Shown in pieces: positions 35,666-44,417 of a DNA stretch of 64,000 nucleotides. The position numbers and the translations under genes were made by a program. The notes below the pieces were generated by a model. That model worked only from the letters and a program-made list of their open reading frames with translations, ran no database searches and was not told the DNA's origin. Source of the stretch: Usitatibacter rugosus. Lineage in GTDB: Bacteria > Pseudomonadota > Gammaproteobacteria > Burkholderiales > Usitatibacteraceae. Location: positions 2,263,419 through 2,327,418 of the forward strand of contig NZ_CP053069.1 of NCBI RefSeq assembly GCF_013003965.1, given 5' to 3'. How positions within the stretch are numbered: position 1 is the stretch's first letter; each line of letters begins with the position of its first letter.

Positions 35666-37258
35666 ATGACAATCAAGAGAGAACGCATCTCCGGCGTCGA
35701 CACCGCCTGGCTGCGGATGGAGCACCCCACGAACCTCATGATGATCGTGGGCGTGATGATGTTCGAGGCGAAGCTGGACCTCGAAGCCGTGAAGCGGATC
35801 ATCGCCTCGCGCTTCCTCGCCTATCGCCGCTTCCGCCAGAAGGCCGTCCAGGATGCGACGGGCGCCTGGTGGGAGGAGGACGCGGACTTCGACATCGATT
35901 CCCACGTCCACCGCACCGGGCTGCCGGGCCGCGGAGGCAAGGCCGAGCTCGAGGCCTTCGTGAGCGACCTCGCCTCCACGCCGCTCGATTTCGCCAAGCC
36001 GCTCTGGCAATTCCACGTCGTCGACAACTACCAGGGCGGCAGCGCCCTCGTGATCCGCATCCACCATTGCTACGCGGACGGCATCGCGCTCGTGCAGGTG
36101 CTGCTGTCGCTCACGGCCGGCACGCCCGAAGCCAGCCTCGAAACCGAGACCGAAGAGATCGACACCGCCGACACGGCCGACGCGGACTTCTGGGGCCAGA
36201 TCCTGAAGCCCGTCGCGGGCGCGCTCGAGAACGCGGGGCGCATCGGCAAGGACCTCGCGGGGCAGGCCCGCGCCTTCGCCGCCAATCCGCAGGCGGCGAG
36301 CGACACGCTGCAAGGCGCCCTCGGCAAGGGTCTCGGCTTCGCGGGCGAGATCGCGAAGCTGGCGACCATGGGTCAGGACTCGCAGACGCGCTTCAAGGGA
36401 GCGCTCGGCGTGAGGAAGCGCGTGGCCTGGGCCGATCCCCTGCCCCTCGACGAAGTGAAGGTGATGGGCAAGGCGCTGGGCTGCTCGATCAACGACGTGC
36501 TGCTCTCGATGGTGGCGGGCGCGCTGCGCGACTACCTCGAAGAGCATGGAGACCCCGTCGACGACGTGAACATCCGCGCCGTGGTGCCGGTGAACCTCCG
36601 CCCGGGCGGAGATGGGCACAAGCTCGGCAACCGCTTCGGCCTCGTCTTCCTCGACCTGCCCGTGGGCGTGGACCATCCGCTGGAGCGCCTCTACGAGCTT
36701 CGCCGCCGCATGCGCGAGCTGAAGGGCTCCTACCAGCCGCTGCTCGCCCTCGGCCTGTTGAATGCGGTGGGCTACGGCCCGCGCGTGATCCAGGAGCAGG
36801 TCACGCACCTGCTGGGGCAGAACGCGAGCGCGGTGATGACCAACGTGCCGGGACCGGCGGCGCCGCTCTACTTCGCGGGCGAGCGCATCACCGAGCAGAA
36901 TTTCTGGGTGCCGCAGTCGGGAAGCATCGGCATGGGGGTCTCGATCCTCTCGTACGACGGGCGCATCCAGTTCGGCGTCATCACCGACGTGGGGCTGGTA
37001 CCCGATCCCAACGAGATCGTCGGGCGCTTCGGCGACGAGTACAACAAGCTCATGTGGCTGACCCTGATGAGTCCTTGGGGTGAAAATCAGGAAGAGGAAG
37101 CCCCAGTCACCCAGGTGTCTGGGGCTTCCTCTGGGGAGCACAAGACCCGAGCGAAAGCGAAGGGAACCACGGCGAAGCTGTCAAAAAATTCTCAAGCGGA
37201 GGGTGAGGCGCCCGCTCCCGACGCCGCGCCTATCCCGAAGCGCTTCAGGAACCTCTGA
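35666..37258 (+). CDS. Wax ester synthase / diacylglycerol acyltransferase (WS/DGAT)
   Basis: A 530-residue acyltransferase with the catalytic HHxxxDG motif as HHCYADG near residues 133-139, and the conserved NDVLLSMVAGALRDYL and NVPGPAAPLYFAG blocks. It esterifies fatty alcohols or diacylglycerol with acyl-CoA. The fatty acyl-CoA reductase at 45121 could supply the alcohol. The domain ends near residue 472; about 58 further residues are Glu/Ala/Lys-rich, and their DNA contains a perfect 13-bp hairpin. It overlaps ridA at the 3' end by 14 bp. Confidence 0.92.
   Translation: MTIKRERISGVDTAWLRMEHPTNLMMIVGVMMFEAKLDLEAVKRIIASRFLAYRRFRQKAVQDATGAWWEEDADFDIDSHVHRTGLPGRGGKAELEAFVSDLASTPLDFAKPLWQFHVVDNYQGGSALVIRIHHCYADGIALVQVLLSLTAGTPEASLETETEEIDTADTADADFWGQILKPVAGALENAGRIGKDLAGQARAFAANPQAASDTLQGALGKGLGFAGEIAKLATMGQDSQTRFKGALGVRKRVAWADPLPLDEVKVMGKALGCSINDVLLSMVAGALRDYLEEHGDPVDDVNIRAVVPVNLRPGGDGHKLGNRFGLVFLDLPVGVDHPLERLYELRRRMRELKGSYQPLLALGLLNAVGYGPRVIQEQVTHLLGQNASAVMTNVPGPAAPLYFAGERITEQNFWVPQSGSIGMGVSILSYDGRIQFGVITDVGLVPDPNEIVGRFGDEYNKLMWLTLMSPWGENQEEEAPVTQVSGASSGEHKTRAKAKGTTAKLSKNSQAEGEAPAPDAAPIPKRFRNL
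37094..37131. other. Perfect 13-bp inverted repeat inside the WS/DGAT tail
   Basis: GAGGAAGCCCCAG (37094-37106) pairs exactly with CTGGGGCTTCCTC (37119-37131) across a 12-nt loop. It lies within the coding sequence for the non-conserved tail, near the convergent ridA end. It has terminator-like strength but no T-run. Confidence 0.7.
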
Positions 37259-37628
37259 CCGCCCCGATCGCGTCCATCTCGACGAGATAGCCATAGTGGA
37301 GCTCGGGCACGGGCACCACCGTGCGCGCGGGCTTGTGCCCGCCGAGCATCTCCGCATAGATCGCGTTGAAGGCGGGCCAGTGCTCGATGCCCGCGATATA
37401 CACCGTGGTGCGAAGGATGAGATCGCGTCCGCTTCCCGCCGCATCCAGCACCGCGATCACGTTCGCGATCACCTGCCGCGCCTGCGCCTCGAAGGTCTCG
37501 AGCATTCCGTCCGGCTGGCCCGGGACCAGCGGCAATTGCCCCGCCACATACACCACGCCCGCATGGATGATCGCCTGCGAATAATGGCCGCGCGCGAGGG
37601 GCGCCGACTCCGTCGATATCGAGTGCAT
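37245..37628 (-). CDS. RidA family protein
   Basis: A 127-residue member of the RidA/YjgF/UK114 enamine/imine deaminase family. Motifs: YSQAIIHAGVVYVAGQLPLVPG and ARTVVPVPELHYGYLVEMDAIG, with the Arg of the active site in KPARTVVPV. It probably acts on reactive enamines from PLP enzymes; here the last block has HYGYLVEMD rather than the strict PLVEIE pattern, so it may be one of the other Rid subgroups. ATG at 37628 begins the conserved part. It is divergent from the DUF1800 operon. Confidence 0.85.
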   Translation of the reverse strand: MHSISTESAPLARGHYSQAIIHAGVVYVAGQLPLVPGQPDGMLETFEAQARQVIANVIAVLDAAGSGRDLILRTTVYIAGIEHWPAFNAIYAEMLGGHKPARTVVPVPELHYGYLVEMDAIGAVRGS

Positions 37629-37656
37629 TTCGAACTCCTTCGTGGGACTCCGTGCC

Positions 37657-37760
37657 CTGTAGCTGTAGGACGACACTGACAAGTGCTTGATCCGACAGGG
37701 CTTCACGCGAACCGCCTGAAAGCGCTGTAGCTGAGCGGCGACACATGGCGTTTGTGTCGC
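37657..37760. promoter_or_regulatory. Upstream activator-like repeats ahead of the sigma-54 promoter
   Basis: Two 20-bp direct repeats, CTGTAGCTGTAGGACGACAC (37657-37676) and CTGTAGCTGAGCGGCGACAC (37725-37744), match at 16 of 20 positions and are 68 bp apart. The second overlaps an inverted repeat, GCGACACA/TGTGTCGC (37738-37745, 37753-37760). They lie about 65-170 bp upstream of the predicted transcription start, the usual place for enhancer-binding-protein sites. Confidence 0.5.
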
Positions 37761-37797
37761 TTGCGGAAATTCGTTGCACATCAACACGTTGATGCAG

Positions 37798-37813
37798 TGG
37801 CACCGAAGTTGCA
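37798..37813 (+). promoter_or_regulatory. Sigma-54 (RpoN) promoter
   Basis: TGGCACCGAAGTTGCA matches the -24/-12 consensus TGGCAC-N5-TTGCW with exact spacing. Transcription would start near 37824, giving a 26-nt leader with GGGAG before the GTG start of the DUF1800 gene. Confidence 0.78.
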
Positions 37814-37849
37814 GTAAGCCCGGCGACCACGACCCTCTGGGAGAATAAC

Positions 37850-40800
37850 GTGAACGCCCAACAACAGTCCCCGCGCCGGCGCCTCGCCGGTTTCGACAAA
37901 CTCATCGCGCTGTTCGCGCTGCTCGTCGCATTGTTCACGAGCCCGCTCGCGAGCGCCGCCAACTACACCGACATCTGGTGGAACTCGGCCGAATCCGGCT
38001 GGGGCGTCACGCTCACGCACCACAACGACAAGCTCTTCGGCGTCTGGTACATCTACGACTCCGCGGGCAAGCCGTACTGGGTCGTGATGTCCGACGGCGT
38101 GTTCTCGAACGAGGGCCGCACCTTCACGGGCTCCATCCACACGACGCGCGGTCCCTCCTACCGCGAAGCGATCTTCCGCTCGCAGAACGTCTCGACCCGC
38201 CAGGTGGGCACGGCGAAGATCGACTTCGACGCGGATGAAGAAAACGCGACCGCGACGTACACGATCGACGGCATGACGTCGACCAAGCGCATCACGCGCC
38301 AGGCCTACGGCATCGCGCCCACCAACTTCGGCGTCGACCACAGCGACATGTGGTGGGACGACAAGGAGTCCGGCTGGGGCCTTTCCGTGAGCCACCACGG
38401 GGACAACATCTTCGCGGTCTGGTACACGTACGGCGAGGACGGCAAGCCGCTGTGGGTCGTGATGCCGGGTGGCGTGCTCAACGGCAATACCTTCACCGGC
38501 ACCATGTACACGACGACCGGCTCGCCCTACATGGCCGGCTTCGACGCGAAGCAGACGCAGGTGACGCCGGTCGGAACGGCGAAGATCACCTTCAACGGCA
38601 CGCAGGGTCTCTTCGAAAGCGACTTCAAGGGCTTCCAGCAGTTCAAGCAGATCAAGCGCCTCGCCTTCGGCAAGGAATCCTCCAACAAGAAGCCCACGAT
38701 CCAGCTCGCGGCCACGGCCGGCGCAAGCCCGCTCGTCGCTCCGGCCACCGTGACGCTCAAGGCGACCGCGGCCGACTCCGACGGCACCGTCTCGAAAGTG
38801 AGCTTCTTCCAGGGCTGCAACATGATCGGCGCCGACTCGGCCGCGCCGTACGAATTCACGGTCTCGAACCTGCCCGCGGGCAAGTACTACTTCTCCGCGC
38901 GCGTGAGCGACGACAAGGGCGGCACGGCGCTCGCCTCGACGCAGATGATCGAGGTGAAGTCCGGCACCGGGGGAGGCACCCCCGGAGGCGGTGGTGGCGG
39001 CGGCAGCGGCACGAACAAGGCGCCGACCGTCTCGATCACCGCACCGGTGGCCAACGCGCAGTTCGCGCAGGGCGCCAGCATCACGATCGTCGCCACGGCG
39101 GCGGATAGCGACGGCACGGTCGCCAAGGTGGAATTCCTCGCCGGAGCCACGAAGGTGGGCGAGGCTCTCGCCTCGCCGTGGCAGGTGACCTGGTCGGCCG
39201 TTCCCGCGGGCGCCTACAGCCTCACGGCGGTGGCGACCGACGACAAGGGTGCGACCAAGACCTCGAGCGCGATCAGCGTCACGGTGATCCCGCCGGCGAT
39301 CGTCGTCGACGCGGCCACGAAGGACGCGGCCCGCTTCCTCACGCAGGCGACCTTCGGCATCAAGAGCATCGCCGAGATCGACGCCCTCAAGTCGCAGGGC
39401 TACGAGGGCTGGCTCAACCAGCAGTTCGCGCTGGGCTGGAGCTCGCATGTCGGCTACGTCGACCTGCGCGTGGCGGTCAACGAGAAGCCCGACGAGGAGC
39501 GCGCCTACGAGGCGATCTGGCAACAATGGCTCCTCGACAACGGCCAGCTTCGCGCCCGCATGGCCTTCGCGCTCTCCGAGATCTTCGTGATCTCGAACAT
39601 CGCGCCGGACCTGGACACGTACGCGATGGCCTCGTACATGGACATGCTGAACAAGAACGCCTTCGGCAACTACCGCCAGCTCCTGGAGGACGTGACGCTG
39701 CATCCGGCCATGGGCTACTACCTCAACATGATCGGCAGCAAGAAGGCCGACCCGGCGAAGGGCACGCACCCGAACGAGAACTTCGCGCGCGAGGTGATGC
39801 AGCTCTTCTCGATCGGCCTCTACAAGCTGAACGCCGACGGCACCCGCGTGATCGAGGGCGGGCTTCCGGTCAACACCTATGACCAGACGGTGATCGGCGG
39901 GATGGCGGCCGCGTTCACGGGATGGAACTTCGCGGGCAACGACACCAGCAACGCCGCGATCTTCAACCCGGCCAAGGAGAACTGGCGCGACCCGATGGTG
40001 GCGTGGGAGATGTGGCACGACACCAACGCGAAGACGATCTTCAACGGCATCGTGATCCCGGCGGGCGGCAACGCGCGCGGCGACATGAAGGCCGTCCTGG
40101 ACGCGCTCGCCAACCACCCGAACGTGGGACCGTTCGTCGGGCGCGAGCTGATCCAGCGCTTCGTCACCTCCAACCCGAGCCCGGCCTACATCGGGCGCGT
40201 GGCGGCGGCGTTCAACAACAACGGCTCGGGCGTCCGCGGCGACCTGCGCGCGACGCTGCGCGCGGTGCTGATGGACCCGGAGGCGCGGGACGTGAACAAG
40301 GCCGCGACCGACCCGACGTTTGGCAAGCAGCGCGAGCCCGTGATCCGCTTCGCGAACTTCCTGCGCGGCCTGAACGCCACGAGCCCGTCGGGACGCAACA
40401 AGATCTGGTACCTGGACAGCGCCGACGAGGGGCTGAACCAGAGCCCGCTCCTCTCCCCGAGCGTCTTCAACTTCTTCTCGCCGAACTACCGGCAGCCGGG
40501 ACCCCTGTCCGCCGCGAACCTGGTCGCGCCGGAGTTCCAGATCACCACCGAGACGAGCATGGTGGGCGGCCTCAACTTCTTCTCGAAGCTGGTGAAGAAC
40601 GGCTCCTACGGCAGCGGCGACACCAAGCTCACGATGAATCTCGCCGAGCTGAACGCGCTGGCCAACACGCCGGGGGCGCTGGCCGATCGCCTGAGCCTGC
40701 TGTTCATGAACGGGATGATGTCCGAGGGGCTCCGCAGCACGATCGTGAGCACGCTGGGCGCCATGCCGGCGATGAAGACCAACGACACGACGGTCACCGA

Positions 40801-40861
40801 CCGGGTAAGGGCGGCGCTGATCCTGGTCTCGCTCTCGCCCGACTTCGTGATCCAGAAATAA
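37850..40861 (+). CDS. Secreted multidomain DUF1800 protein with Ig-like domains
   Basis: A 1003-residue exported protein; GTG start preceded by GGGAG. Signal peptide to about residue 34 (LASAAN). Residues 37-280 hold two copies of a module marked IWWNSAESGWGVTLTHH and MWWDDKESGWGLSVSHH, each followed by FxVWYxYxxxGKPxWVVM. Then come a bacterial Ig-like domain (281-368), a Gly-rich linker, a second Ig-like domain (389-478) and the DUF1800 domain (about 490-1003; RARMAFALSEIFVIS, NFAREVMQLFSIGLY). DUF1800 and DUF1501 genes are nearly always paired; function unknown. Confidence 0.88.
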   Translation: MNAQQQSPRRRLAGFDKLIALFALLVALFTSPLASAANYTDIWWNSAESGWGVTLTHHNDKLFGVWYIYDSAGKPYWVVMSDGVFSNEGRTFTGSIHTTRGPSYREAIFRSQNVSTRQVGTAKIDFDADEENATATYTIDGMTSTKRITRQAYGIAPTNFGVDHSDMWWDDKESGWGLSVSHHGDNIFAVWYTYGEDGKPLWVVMPGGVLNGNTFTGTMYTTTGSPYMAGFDAKQTQVTPVGTAKITFNGTQGLFESDFKGFQQFKQIKRLAFGKESSNKKPTIQLAATAGASPLVAPATVTLKATAADSDGTVSKVSFFQGCNMIGADSAAPYEFTVSNLPAGKYYFSARVSDDKGGTALASTQMIEVKSGTGGGTPGGGGGGGSGTNKAPTVSITAPVANAQFAQGASITIVATAADSDGTVAKVEFLAGATKVGEALASPWQVTWSAVPAGAYSLTAVATDDKGATKTSSAISVTVIPPAIVVDAATKDAARFLTQATFGIKSIAEIDALKSQGYEGWLNQQFALGWSSHVGYVDLRVAVNEKPDEERAYEAIWQQWLLDNGQLRARMAFALSEIFVISNIAPDLDTYAMASYMDMLNKNAFGNYRQLLEDVTLHPAMGYYLNMIGSKKADPAKGTHPNENFAREVMQLFSIGLYKLNADGTRVIEGGLPVNTYDQTVIGGMAAAFTGWNFAGNDTSNAAIFNPAKENWRDPMVAWEMWHDTNAKTIFNGIVIPAGGNARGDMKAVLDALANHPNVGPFVGRELIQRFVTSNPSPAYIGRVAAAFNNNGSGVRGDLRATLRAVLMDPEARDVNKAATDPTFGKQREPVIRFANFLRGLNATSPSGRNKIWYLDSADEGLNQSPLLSPSVFNFFSPNYRQPGPLSAANLVAPEFQITTETSMVGGLNFFSKLVKNGSYGSGDTKLTMNLAELNALANTPGALADRLSLLFMNGMMSEGLRSTIVSTLGAMPAMKTNDTTVTDRVRAALILVSLSPDFVIQK

Positions 40862-40872
40862 GGGAGGACAAC

Positions 40873-42252
40873 ATGACGAACCGCAGAGACTTCCTCAAGA
40901 AACTCGGCACCGCGGGCATCGGTGTCGGCGGCCTGGGCGCCTGGAGCGACCTTCAACGCATCGCTGCGGCCGCGAGCCTGGAGCCGAGCCCCAAGGCCGC
41001 GGGCGAGGACTACCGGGCGATGGTGTGCGTCTTCCTGTTCGGCGGGAACGACGCCAACAACATGGTCATACCCACGTCGACGACCGAGTACCAGCAGTAC
41101 GCCACGGGCCGCACGCCCACGCTGGCGCTGCCGCTGAACTCGCTGCGCGCCCTCAACGTGTCGAACACGCCCGGGCGCACCTTCGGGCTGCACAACTCGA
41201 TGACGGGCCTCCAGGGCGTGTTCAACGCGGGCAAGGCGGCCGTGGTGGCCAACGTGGGCCCGCTGCTGGCTCCGACGTCGCGGGCCGACCTGCAGGCGCG
41301 CCGCGTGCCGATCCCGCAGGACCTCTACTCGCACAGCGACCAGCAGGCGCAGTGGCAGAGCTCGATCTCCGACGGCGCTCCGCGCTCCGGATGGGGCGGG
41401 CGCGTGGGCGACCTGATGAAGGATGCCAACGGCACCAACAACAGCTCCACGCTGATCTCGGTGTCGGGCAACAACCTCTTCGAGGTCGGCACCACGCTCA
41501 CCTCGTTCAAGGTCTCGCCCGGCAACCATTTCGGATTCGACTTCTACAAGGGCGCCTCGTCGAACGACGCCCTGTCGAAGGGCATCACGGACCTGCTGGG
41601 GCTGCCGAGCGCCAACCTGTTCGACGGCGCGTGGAAGGACGTCATCCACCGCGCGATCCAGAACCAGCAGGTGCTGGCCTCGGCGCTGGCCGCCGTGCCC
41701 CCGTTCACCACGGTGTTTCCCAATACGGGGCTCGGCAACCAGATGCAGATGATCGCGCGCCTCGTGTCGGTGCGGGCGGCGCTGGGCCTGAAGCGCCAGG
41801 TGTTCTTCGCCTCCATCGGCGGCTTCGATACGCATGGCGACGAGCAGATCGGCCGCCAGTCGGAGCTGCTGGGCGAGGTGAGCAACGCCCTCACCGCCCT
41901 CTACAACGCGACCGTGGAGCTGAACTGCTCCGACCTGGTGACGAGCTTCACCGCCTCGGACTTCAACCGCACCTTCCCCTCCAACGGCAAGGGGTCCGAT
42001 CACGCGTGGGGCAGCCACCACGTCGTCGTGGGCGGCGCCGTGCAGGGCGGGAAGATGTACGGCACGTTCCCGACGCTGGTGAAGGGCGGGCCGGACGACA
42101 CGGGCGGCGGCGGGCTGTGGATCCCCACGACGTCGGTGGACCAGTACGGCGCCACGCTCGCTCGCTGGTTCGGCGTGGACGTGGGCGGGGTCAACACGAT
42201 CTTCCCGAACCTGGCCCGCTTCCCGGCGGCCAACCTGGGATTCCTGGGGTAG
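40873..42252 (+). CDS. Tat-exported DUF1501 protein
   Basis: A 459-residue protein with a twin-arginine signal (TNRRDFLKKLGTAGIGVGG). The DUF1501 core has FLFGGNDANNMVIP near the start, IGGFDTHGDE and DFNRTFPSNGKGSDHAWGSHH, resembling the sulfatase/alkaline phosphatase-like fold with Asp/His metal residues. It follows the DUF1800 gene by 11 nt with a GGGAGGA ribosome site. The pair likely acts in the periplasm or on the surface; partners and substrate are unknown. A strong terminator follows. Confidence 0.9.
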   Translation: MTNRRDFLKKLGTAGIGVGGLGAWSDLQRIAAAASLEPSPKAAGEDYRAMVCVFLFGGNDANNMVIPTSTTEYQQYATGRTPTLALPLNSLRALNVSNTPGRTFGLHNSMTGLQGVFNAGKAAVVANVGPLLAPTSRADLQARRVPIPQDLYSHSDQQAQWQSSISDGAPRSGWGGRVGDLMKDANGTNNSSTLISVSGNNLFEVGTTLTSFKVSPGNHFGFDFYKGASSNDALSKGITDLLGLPSANLFDGAWKDVIHRAIQNQQVLASALAAVPPFTTVFPNTGLGNQMQMIARLVSVRAALGLKRQVFFASIGGFDTHGDEQIGRQSELLGEVSNALTALYNATVELNCSDLVTSFTASDFNRTFPSNGKGSDHAWGSHHVVVGGAVQGGKMYGTFPTLVKGGPDDTGGGGLWIPTTSVDQYGATLARWFGVDVGGVNTIFPNLARFPAANLGFLG

Positions 42253-42273
42253 TGCCCTCGCGGGGCAGCAAAA

Positions 42274-42301
42274 GAAACGGGCCGCGCTTGCGGCCCGTTT
42301 C
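42274..42301 (+). terminator. Terminator between DUF1501 and SWIB genes
   Basis: A perfect 12-bp stem, GAAACGGGCCGC with GCGGCCCGTTTC, and a 4-nt loop. It is flanked by A-rich (AAAAG) and T-ending sequence, so it can work for both convergent genes. Confidence 0.8.
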
Positions 42302-42335
42302 ACTTCGGTATCCCGGAAAACCCGGGGCGCCGGAC

Positions 42336-42710
42336 TTACTTCAGGTGCTTGGAGACCAGCTTGGTCATCTCGAACATGGACACCTGCTTCTTGCCACCGA
42401 AGACTTCCTTCAGCTTGTCGTCGGCGTTGATCATGCGACGGTTGGCCTTGTCCTGAAGGTTGTTCTTCTTGATGTAGGCCCACAGCTTGCTGGTGACTTC
42501 GGTGCGCGGCATGGCGCCCGAGCCGATGACGGCGGCCAGCGAGGAGCTCGTGTTCATGGGCTTCATGAAGGCGGCGTTCGGCTTGCGCTTCTTCGCAGCG
42601 GCCTTCTTCGCCGGCTTCTTGGCGGCGACTTTTTTCACCGTGGACTTCTTCGCGGCGGGCTTCTTAGCCGCCGGCTTCTTCGCTGCTTTCTTTGCTTTCT
42701 TAGCTGCCAT
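42336..42710 (-). CDS. SWIB/MDM2 domain protein with histone H1-like N-terminus
   Basis: A 124-residue protein. Residues 1-45 are Lys/Ala/Pro repeats (AAKKPAAKK), as in histone H1-like proteins, and residues 50-124 form a SWIB domain (LAAVIGSGAMPRTEVTSKLW, INADDKLKEVFGGKK). Such fusions occur in Betaproteobacteria and Chlamydiae; DNA compaction or topology control is suggested by composition only. The ATG at 42710 follows GGAGGAAT. It has a long AT-richer upstream region with a 6-8-6 inverted repeat (42739-42758). Confidence 0.85.
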   Translation of the reverse strand: MAAKKAKKAAKKPAAKKPAAKKSTVKKVAAKKPAKKAAAKKRKPNAAFMKPMNTSSSLAAVIGSGAMPRTEVTSKLWAYIKKNNLQDKANRRMINADDKLKEVFGGKKQVSMFEMTKLVSKHLK

Positions 42711-42874
42711 TAGTGATTCCTCCAATCTGGAAAATGCGTTGAGTTCTTAAGTACTCAATCTCGCCCCCTGGGCGTGACAAGCGAGAGGATGCAAGAGGCG
42801 AAAACAACTTGTCAATGGTTTTCCCTCTGAAAACCGTGTTTTCTCCCTCTGAGCGTGTCGTCGAAGCCACAGCT

Positions 42875-43654
42875 TTACGCCAGCTCGGCCCTCGCCATCT
42901 CGACGTCGAGCTTCTCCATGGCGTCCCTCGGCTTCATCGCAGCCGCCTTGGCATAGAGCTTTCCCGCCTCGGCGAGCTTCGCCTTGCCGTAGAGGAGAAC
43001 CAGCCCGTTGGCGTATTCGATGTGTGCGATCGGCGACGCCGGCGCGAGCTTGAGCGCCTTCTGGAAATGCTCATCGCCCTTCTCCCGCTTGGCTCCGTAG
43101 GTGAGGCCGCCGACCAGCGCGCCCACCTTGTCGATGATCTCGGCGTGGTACGCGCCCATCGCGATATGCGCCTCGGCGTGCTTGGGCGCGAGCTTGAGCG
43201 CCGCCTCGAGGGCGGTGCGGATCTTGCCGCCGTAGCCCTGCGCGAGCGCCTTCGCCACCGAGATCCGCTGGCTGTAGCGGCCGGCGGCGTAGGCGTAGAG
43301 GTAGTGGGCGTTGGCGTTCTTCGGCTCGTCCTGGGCCTGCTGCGCGGCGCGCTCCATCGCCTCCTCGAAGAGCGCGACCTTCGCCGCGTCCTTCGGCTCC
43401 ACGCCGTTGGCGTAGATCGCCTGCGCCTTATTTGCCGCGGTGATTCCCGCGCCACCGGCGTCGAGCCCCACCACGACGGCGTCGGCGAACTTGCCCTGGT
43501 GGAAGAGGCGCCAGGCCTCCTGCGCGCCCGCTTCCTTCGGCCACGGCTCCGCGTCGCCCTGGTGCAACGCGTCCCAGTGCTTCTTCAGGGCGTCGCCCGC
43601 GAAGGCGAACTCCTTGGTCGGATGCGGAAACGCTGCCCACTTCGGCTTGGCCAT
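42875..43654 (-). CDS. TPR-repeat hypothetical protein
   Basis: A 259-residue soluble helical protein. It contains tetratricopeptide-like units (NAHYLYAYAAGRYSQRISVA, HAEAHIAMGAYHAEIIDKVG, SPIAHIEYANGLVLLYGKAK) and no signal peptide. I know similar proteins in Betaproteobacteria but no function. The ATG at 43654 begins MAKPKWAAFPHPTKEF. It follows the TetR gene on the same strand by 17 nt, so the two are probably co-transcribed. Confidence 0.7.
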   Translation of the reverse strand: MAKPKWAAFPHPTKEFAFAGDALKKHWDALHQGDAEPWPKEAGAQEAWRLFHQGKFADAVVVGLDAGGAGITAANKAQAIYANGVEPKDAAKVALFEEAMERAAQQAQDEPKNANAHYLYAYAAGRYSQRISVAKALAQGYGGKIRTALEAALKLAPKHAEAHIAMGAYHAEIIDKVGALVGGLTYGAKREKGDEHFQKALKLAPASPIAHIEYANGLVLLYGKAKLAEAGKLYAKAAAMKPRDAMEKLDVEMARAELA

Positions 43655-43671
43655 GGTCGGCTCCTTGGGTT

Positions 43672-44343
43672 CTATTCGAGGTAGTTGCGGCTCAGCTGCT
43701 CGAGGTGATCGCGCGCGGCGCCCACGAGGTACGGCGAGACGAGGGCCATCACCTGGTAGGCGCCGAGGCCCAGGTCGCCCTCGACGGAGCGCACCCGCGC
43801 CCCGCGCAGCGACTGGAAGTTCAGCCAATAGGTGGCCACGACGAGGACGTTGCGAGCGACGGTGTGGATCTCGGCCGGGGTGGCGCGAAGCGAACGGCTG
43901 CGCACCAGCGACCCGCAGAGGGCCACCACGGTCTCGTGCTTGGTGTCGACGATGCGGTTGAAGTGCTCGCGCAGCTTCCGGTTGCGGGCGAGCAGGTCGT
44001 CCAGGTTCCGGTAGAGGAAGCGGAACTCCCAGATCGCTTCCAGCATGAGATGGAGGTAGAGCCAGAGGTCCTCGATCGCCGCCGGCCCCTCGCGCACGTC
44101 CGCGGGCCCGATGCCGATGCGCTGCTCGAACGCCCGGAACAGGTGCTCGACGATCTCGTCCTTGTTGCGGAAGTGGTAGTACAGGTTGCCGGGGCTCATC
44201 CCCAGCTCGCCGGCGATCATGCCGGTCGTCACGTGCGGCTCGCCGCGCTCGTTGAAGAGCCGCAGGCTCTCCGCGAGCACCCGTTCACGCGTCCGTTGCG
44301 TGCGGACCGCGTTGCCGTCGAGCGACGTTCGGGGCTTGGCCAT
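43672..44343 (-). CDS. TetR-family transcriptional regulator
   Basis: A 223-residue repressor with an N-terminal helix-turn-helix (TTGMIAGELGMSPGNLYYHFRNKDEIVEHLF). The C-terminal domain is the type found in TetR regulators near PHA and lipid genes. It lies 260 bp from a phasin gene and less than 1 kb from the fatty acyl-CoA reductase; the interval between those two holds a 15-bp TAGGGACCGTCCCTA palindrome that is a plausible operator for it. Ligand unknown; acyl-CoA is a reasonable guess. Confidence 0.87.
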   Translation of the reverse strand: MAKPRTSLDGNAVRTQRTRERVLAESLRLFNERGEPHVTTGMIAGELGMSPGNLYYHFRNKDEIVEHLFRAFEQRIGIGPADVREGPAAIEDLWLYLHLMLEAIWEFRFLYRNLDDLLARNRKLREHFNRIVDTKHETVVALCGSLVRSRSLRATPAEIHTVARNVLVVATYWLNFQSLRGARVRSVEGDLGLGAYQVMALVSPYLVGAARDHLEQLSRNYLE

Positions 44344-44417
44344 CGGGCGCTATGGTACCCGGACGCTCCGCGGCGGTTGCCGGCAAGGGCCGAACGCTCC
44401 GCTGGATGGACCCCTTG

